From: Gammaproteobacteria bacterium
GTDB taxonomy: Bacteria > Pseudomonadota > Gammaproteobacteria > Steroidobacterales > GCA-2729495
Reading direction: 5' to 3'
Assembly (NCBI GenBank): GCA_024229935.1
Contig: JAAERX010000045.1
Location: forward strand, 1-47,396
Length of the DNA: 47,396 nt
A program made the position numbers and the translations under genes. This document shows positions 45,986 through 47,396 of the stretch, in pieces; the first letter of the stretch is position 1, and every line of letters starts with the position of its first letter. The notes beneath the pieces are model-generated. The model was given only the letters and a program-made list of their open reading frames with translations. It ran no database searches and had not been told where the DNA came from.

Positions 45986-46275
45986 CTGACAATATAGATT
46001 TTCTGACTGAGCTTGAGACTGTCATCCGGACACGGCGTACGGCATCTGGTGACAAGAGTTACACCAAGACACTGTTCAACCGGGGCACACCTTATATTGC
46101 CCAAAAAGTAGGGGAAGAAGCGGTGGAGCTGGCCATCGCTGCTGTACAGGGCGACAAGGGTCGTACCATATCTGAAGCAGCTGACCTCATGTATCACATA
46201 CTCGTGTTACTGGAGGACAATGATCTCAACCTGAGCGATCTGGCAGCTGAGCTGGCTGCACGCCATAACGATTAG
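45982..46275 (+). CDS. hisE: Phosphoribosyl-ATP pyrophosphatase
   Basis: Small MazG-like all-alpha hydrolase of 97 residues converting PRATP to PRAMP. The segment [21 protein letters not shown] is the metal-binding core (KVGEEAVE), followed by [13 protein letters not shown]. It is stand-alone rather than fused to HisI, and hisI does not lie between hisF and hisE as it often does. Its ATG overlaps the hisF stop by 4 bp. It is the last gene of the his operon here. Confidence 0.95.
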   Translation: MTDNIDFLTELETVIRTRRTASGDKSYTKTLFNRGTPYIAQKVGEEAVELAIAAVQGDKGRTISEAADLMYHILVLLEDNDLNLSDLAAELAARHND

Positions 46276-46279
46276 CCCC

Positions 46280-46295
46280 CTCAGCAACAGCTGAG
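46280..46295. repeat. Hairpin after hisE
   Basis: CTCAGC, loop AACA, GCTGAG, directly after the hisE stop. It has no T run, so it is at most a weak or Rho-assisted terminator of the his operon. Confidence 0.4.
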
Positions 46296-46409
46296 ACATA
46301 CTTGCATATACTGGTATTTAACGGCCTGTTTAGCATGAATTGCTCATGCGAAAGAGACCTGTTAGCTTGGTAGCTGAGTCTTTTCTTAAAAGGCTTATGG
46401 GGTATAAAA

Positions 46410-47003
46410 ATGAAGACTATTGTTCAAATAGCAATTATCACCATTACTGCTTTCTTATCTTCTGCGGCCTTTGCTGCTTCAGTTTTAATTGACTTTGAAG
46501 GGCAGGAATTGATGAATCCCAGCGTTGATTCAGAAATTTACGATAGTGGCTTCTATTTTGAATCGCTACCGGATGGTACTGGCCTTGCGATTGGCGAGGA
46601 CATTCAGGGGAATGCAACTAAAGCAGCAGCATTTTGTCCTGATTGCACCATGAGAATGGTACAAACAAATGGTGAAAAGTTTGATTTAGATTCCTTCGAT
46701 CTTTTGACGACTTCTGGAGGATTATCCTTCTCGCTTACTGGTCATTTTGCAGGTGGTGGAACAGTTAATTTGCTGTTGGATTCTTCTGCCTACTCGTCAT
46801 GGGAAGGTGTGAATCTAGACAACCAGTGGAACAATCTGGTAGCTGTCGATTTTGGCCCTGAGGCCAATCATGCATTCGGTTCAGCCGTTGATAATATAGC
46901 CGTAAGCAATGTGGTACCTATACCCGCTGCCGTCTGGTTATTCAGTTCAGCTCTGGCAGGTTTAGGTTGGTTGAGGCGAAAACAACCGATTAAAAATCAA
47001 TAG
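46410..47003 (+). CDS. PEP-CTERM (VPLPA-type) sorting-domain protein
   Basis: Exported protein of 197 residues. An N-terminal signal peptide (to about residue 22, SSAAFA) precedes a beta-rich domain starting VLIDFEGQEL. The C-terminus carries VPIPAAVWLFSSALAGLGWLRRK: a Val-Pro-x-Pro-Ala motif, a membrane helix and basic residues, the VPLPA variant of the exosortase sorting signal. Such proteins are processed by exosortase and released into the extracellular matrix. A Cys-Pro-Asp-Cys pair occurs at about residue 73. No exosortase gene is in the window. Confidence 0.88.
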   Translation: MKTIVQIAIITITAFLSSAAFAASVLIDFEGQELMNPSVDSEIYDSGFYFESLPDGTGLAIGEDIQGNATKAAAFCPDCTMRMVQTNGEKFDLDSFDLLTTSGGLSFSLTGHFAGGGTVNLLLDSSAYSSWEGVNLDNQWNNLVAVDFGPEANHAFGSAVDNIAVSNVVPIPAAVWLFSSALAGLGWLRRKQPIKNQ

Positions 47004-47067
47004 TGACAAGAACCACATAAATCCGGATACTGCTGCGCTTTCGTCACTCTAAGAGAGCAGCCTGTCC

Positions 47068-47396
47068 ATGTTTCGCAACGTACGTTATTACCAGATCAAG
47101 GGCGACTGGCCCAAAACCGAAGAAGCCCTCTGTGAAGAATTAGGCAAAGCAGATTTTAAACCCTGTGGCCCACTCACCGAACGCAGTTCCGGCTGGGTCG
47201 GTATCAACTCAGACTCCGATAAGCTTTTGGCACGCCGCCTTAACGGTGCAGACCTGCTGAAATTACGCAGCCAGTCACGCGTACTGCCTCCTGCCGCTAT
47301 CAACGAAGCACTGGAAGAACGCTTTGATGAATACCGTGCCCGCATGCAGGAAGAACCCGGTCGTCGGGAAAAACGTCGCCTCAAGGCTGAAACCAA
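47068..47396 (+). CDS. rdgC: Recombination-associated protein RdgC (5' part, cut by the window edge)
   Basis: A 109-codon partial gene starting MFRNVRYYQIKGDW. DNA-binding ring protein of the RdgC family, which modulates RecA. Matching segments are PCGPLTERSSGWV, the SRVLPPAAINEALEERF region and the basic KRRLKAE stretch, all in the usual order. The gene is not broken in the visible part and continues beyond the window. Confidence 0.9.
   Translation, partial: MFRNVRYYQIKGDWPKTEEALCEELGKADFKPCGPLTERSSGWVGINSDSDKLLARRLNGADLLKLRSQSRVLPPAAINEALEERFDEYRARMQEEPGRREKRRLKAET

Noticed and set aside
46296-46409. Possible c-di-GMP (GEMM) riboswitch before the PEP-CTERM gene
   Set aside because: A GAAAGAG segment and a GCATGA/TCATGC stem are present, but the conserved GEMM core and tetraloop receptor elements are missing.

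Overview
The window looks like one contig from a gammaproteobacterium, probably an aerobic, marine-type heterotroph, with moderate GC. The grounds are: a fused bifunctional HisB (HAD phosphatase plus dehydratase), long-form HisG, a TonB locus of the DUF3450/TtpC-ExbB-ExbD-TonB-TPR type, a VPLPA-type PEP-CTERM protein, and RdgC at the right edge. This placement is an inference from gene content. No rRNA, tRNA, CRISPR array, insertion sequence or phage gene was recognised.

Left part (1-16 kb): stress and catabolic genes in short operons. These are an RIC/YtfE-like di-iron repair protein; an SDR / NTF2-like / MDR-reductase trio; a peroxiredoxin and a multi-pass membrane protein; an MFS-DctQ-DctM transport operon without a DctP gene, headed by a perfect 13+13 bp palindrome; an aldehyde dehydrogenase; a flavin-reductase-like protein; an aldo/keto reductase; an MscS channel; a cytochrome b561/cytochrome c pair; and an MhpR-like IclR regulator.

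Middle (16-27 kb): a likely carboxylic acid/CoA catabolic module. It holds HyuA and HyuB (hydantoinase/oxoprolinase or carboxylase subunits), an HMG-CoA-lyase-like enzyme, a divergent class III CoA-transferase, a VOC-like protein, a TauE/SafE exporter, an FMN oxidoreductase, a divergent FAH-fold protein and a [2Fe-2S] ferredoxin. A 36-codon lysine-rich small gene lies beyond the end of hyuB.

26.7-32.3 kb (minus strand): one tight operon, DUF3450, TtpC-like ExbB, ExbB, ExbD, TonB, TPR protein, an unannotated 39-codon ORF and ferredoxin. It should energise TonB-dependent outer-membrane uptake.

32.8-46.3 kb (plus strand): amino-acid biosynthesis. leuA-ilvE-leuC-leuD-leuB is preceded by a well-supported leucine attenuator, consisting of a 39-residue leader peptide with six consecutive Leu codons, a competing antiterminator and an intrinsic terminator. 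A TrpR/YerC-family regulator then heads hisG-D-C-B-H-A-F-E. hisF has no ATG, GTG or TTG start that would keep its catalytic Asp11. It almost certainly starts at ATT (45218), with a strong Shine-Dalgarno sequence inside hisA. hisI is not next to hisE. The window closes with a PEP-CTERM protein and the 5' part of rdgC.

The best leads are the leucine attenuator, the ATT start of hisF, the TrpR-like gene with a 16-bp tandem repeat in front of the his operon, and three unannotated small ORFs.
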